This document shows positions 63,332 to 64,000 of a stretch of DNA of 64,000 nt, piece by piece. Below the pieces are notes generated by a model, which was given only the letters and a program-made list of their open reading frames with translations, made no database searches and was not told the origin of the DNA. Within the stretch, counting starts at the first letter, position 1. Every line of letters starts with the position of its first letter. Position numbers and translations under genes: made by a program. Source of the DNA: Gimesia maris (GTDB lineage: Bacteria; Planctomycetota; Planctomycetia; Planctomycetales; Planctomycetaceae); the NCBI RefSeq assembly GCF_008298035.1, contig NZ_CP042910.1, positions 5,533,001 through 5,597,000 on the forward strand, in the 5' to 3' direction.

Positions 63332-63921
63332 TTCACTGATTCATCTAACAAAGTTACTGGTAGATCTCTGCGTATTATTAATGAGAAAGAAGCCACTCGA
63401 ATTAGGCAGAATATCTTTCAAATTTTCGAAATTGTTTCGCTTTAATCCCAAGACGCATCATAGAGCTAACTCCAGGTTCCAATTTAGTTTATGAATTTTC
63501 CATGAAGGTCAGCGGCTGCGGTTCTAAGCATCTCAGGCTGAGCTGACGATACGAACCCGTTTGCAGTCAATCGCATCGACTGTTACATGTGGCTACAGAC
63601 TTCGTTGTGCCAGTTGTATGTCACGATAAATTACAGGCGGGAAATTGCATTAGCCAACTTTGTACACCTTGGAGAAAAACACGGCTCCACAACTGTGTTC
63701 TTATTGATTCCTGATTAAAATAAACCTGATGCAGATTCAACGTAAACTCGATGAATTTCCTGATTCAATAGATCCTGTGAATCAATGGAGACGGGTGACT
63801 GCAATGACTGCTACAGATAGACCAACAGTGGTTCTCTGTAGCACTCACGACCACAGGCACAAACCAACAGTGGCACACATTCGTGTGTTCAAGATTCGAA
63901 AACCGTAGCTTAAAACGATGT
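63332..63921. other. Intergenic region, no gene
   Basis: About 590 nt upstream of the sigma gene and downstream of the gene entering from the right. No credible coding frame or RNA gene seen. ACCAACAGTGG occurs twice (63821-63831 and 63863-63873), 42 bp apart. Promoter of the sigma operon should be in the left part. Confidence 0.5.
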
Positions 63922-64000
63922 TTAATACAGGTTCTTCTTCAACACATCGAGCGGATAAATGGTGTCGCGCCAGCGGACGCCGCCGTTTTTGAGAGTAATC
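63922..64000 (-). CDS. 3' end of an unidentified gene
   Basis: Minus-strand frame open to the window edge with TAA at 63922-63924. The visible C-terminus reads GGVRWRDTIYPLDVLKKNLY. Its last nine residues also end the relic at 58152. Too short for family assignment. Confidence 0.55.
   Translation of the reverse strand, partial: ITLKNGGVRWRDTIYPLDVLKKNLY

Overview
The window looks like chromosomal DNA of a marine planctomycete, most likely a Gimesia/Planctomyces-like organism. The evidence is two DUF1559 pseudopilin-like proteins with the planctomycete leader, an ECF sigma factor overlapping a FecR-type regulator, a DUF1559 gene followed by a carboxypeptidase-regulatory-like lipoprotein, planctomycete-style TPR and DUF3604 proteins, and moderate GC. 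The genus is inference. There is one tRNA (Val-GAC). I see no rRNA, CRISPR array, transposase or prophage.

Layout. 1-389: 5' part of an inverse-autotransporter-like barrel gene. 621-3612: two PcfJ-like paralogues, one broken by an in-frame TAA. 3847-5900: poorly known genes and a 55-residue SEC-C protein. 6102-11404: a tightly coupled operon with an Rnl-type RNA ligase, an HD/P-loop kinase fusion, two minimal nucleotidyltransferases, a small ADP-ribosylation/crystallin J1-like protein and a frameshifted helical-repeat protein. This looks like an RNA end-repair system. 12258-16940: arsenic resistance (ArsI-like dioxygenase, two ArsC, Acr3, two ArsR, DUF488), with two near-identical ArsR-type operators. 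17245-25578: TspO, UvsE endonuclease, an AAA ATPase with a membrane partner, TPR protein, DUF2293, class I aldolase and small proteins. 25606-27324: PAS-GGDEF-EAL protein.

27744-30140: a MarR-linked stress cluster (FMN reductase, DoxX, pirin) with matching operators in front of pirin and marR. 30394-33250: membrane proteins with N-terminal segments, including a pentapeptide-repeat protein. 33251-41105: a Cus-type tripartite metal efflux operon (outer-membrane factor, small Cys-rich secreted protein, adaptor with two metal-binding modules, RND pump) with a perfect palindrome upstream. 41445-48450: mscL, DUF1559 and lipoprotein pair, tRNA-Val, thrS with a large insertion, a class III aminotransferase and a Mug-type glycosylase. 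48642-56438: secreted and lipid-anchored proteins, DUF3604, two tandem leucine-rich-like paralogues and DUF4259. 56848-63331: a secreted EDR1/transglutaminase-like protein, a divergent metallophosphoesterase, DUF1559, FecR and ECF sigma. The window ends in the 3' end of an unidentified gene whose C-terminal coding sequence also occurs as a relic at 58152-58247.

Two copies of an 83/84-bp interspersed element with conserved ends and a compensating internal hairpin (13221-13303 and 58283-58366) are not explained by any gene. The best candidate for an undescribed system is the RNA-repair-like operon at 6.1-11.4 kb.
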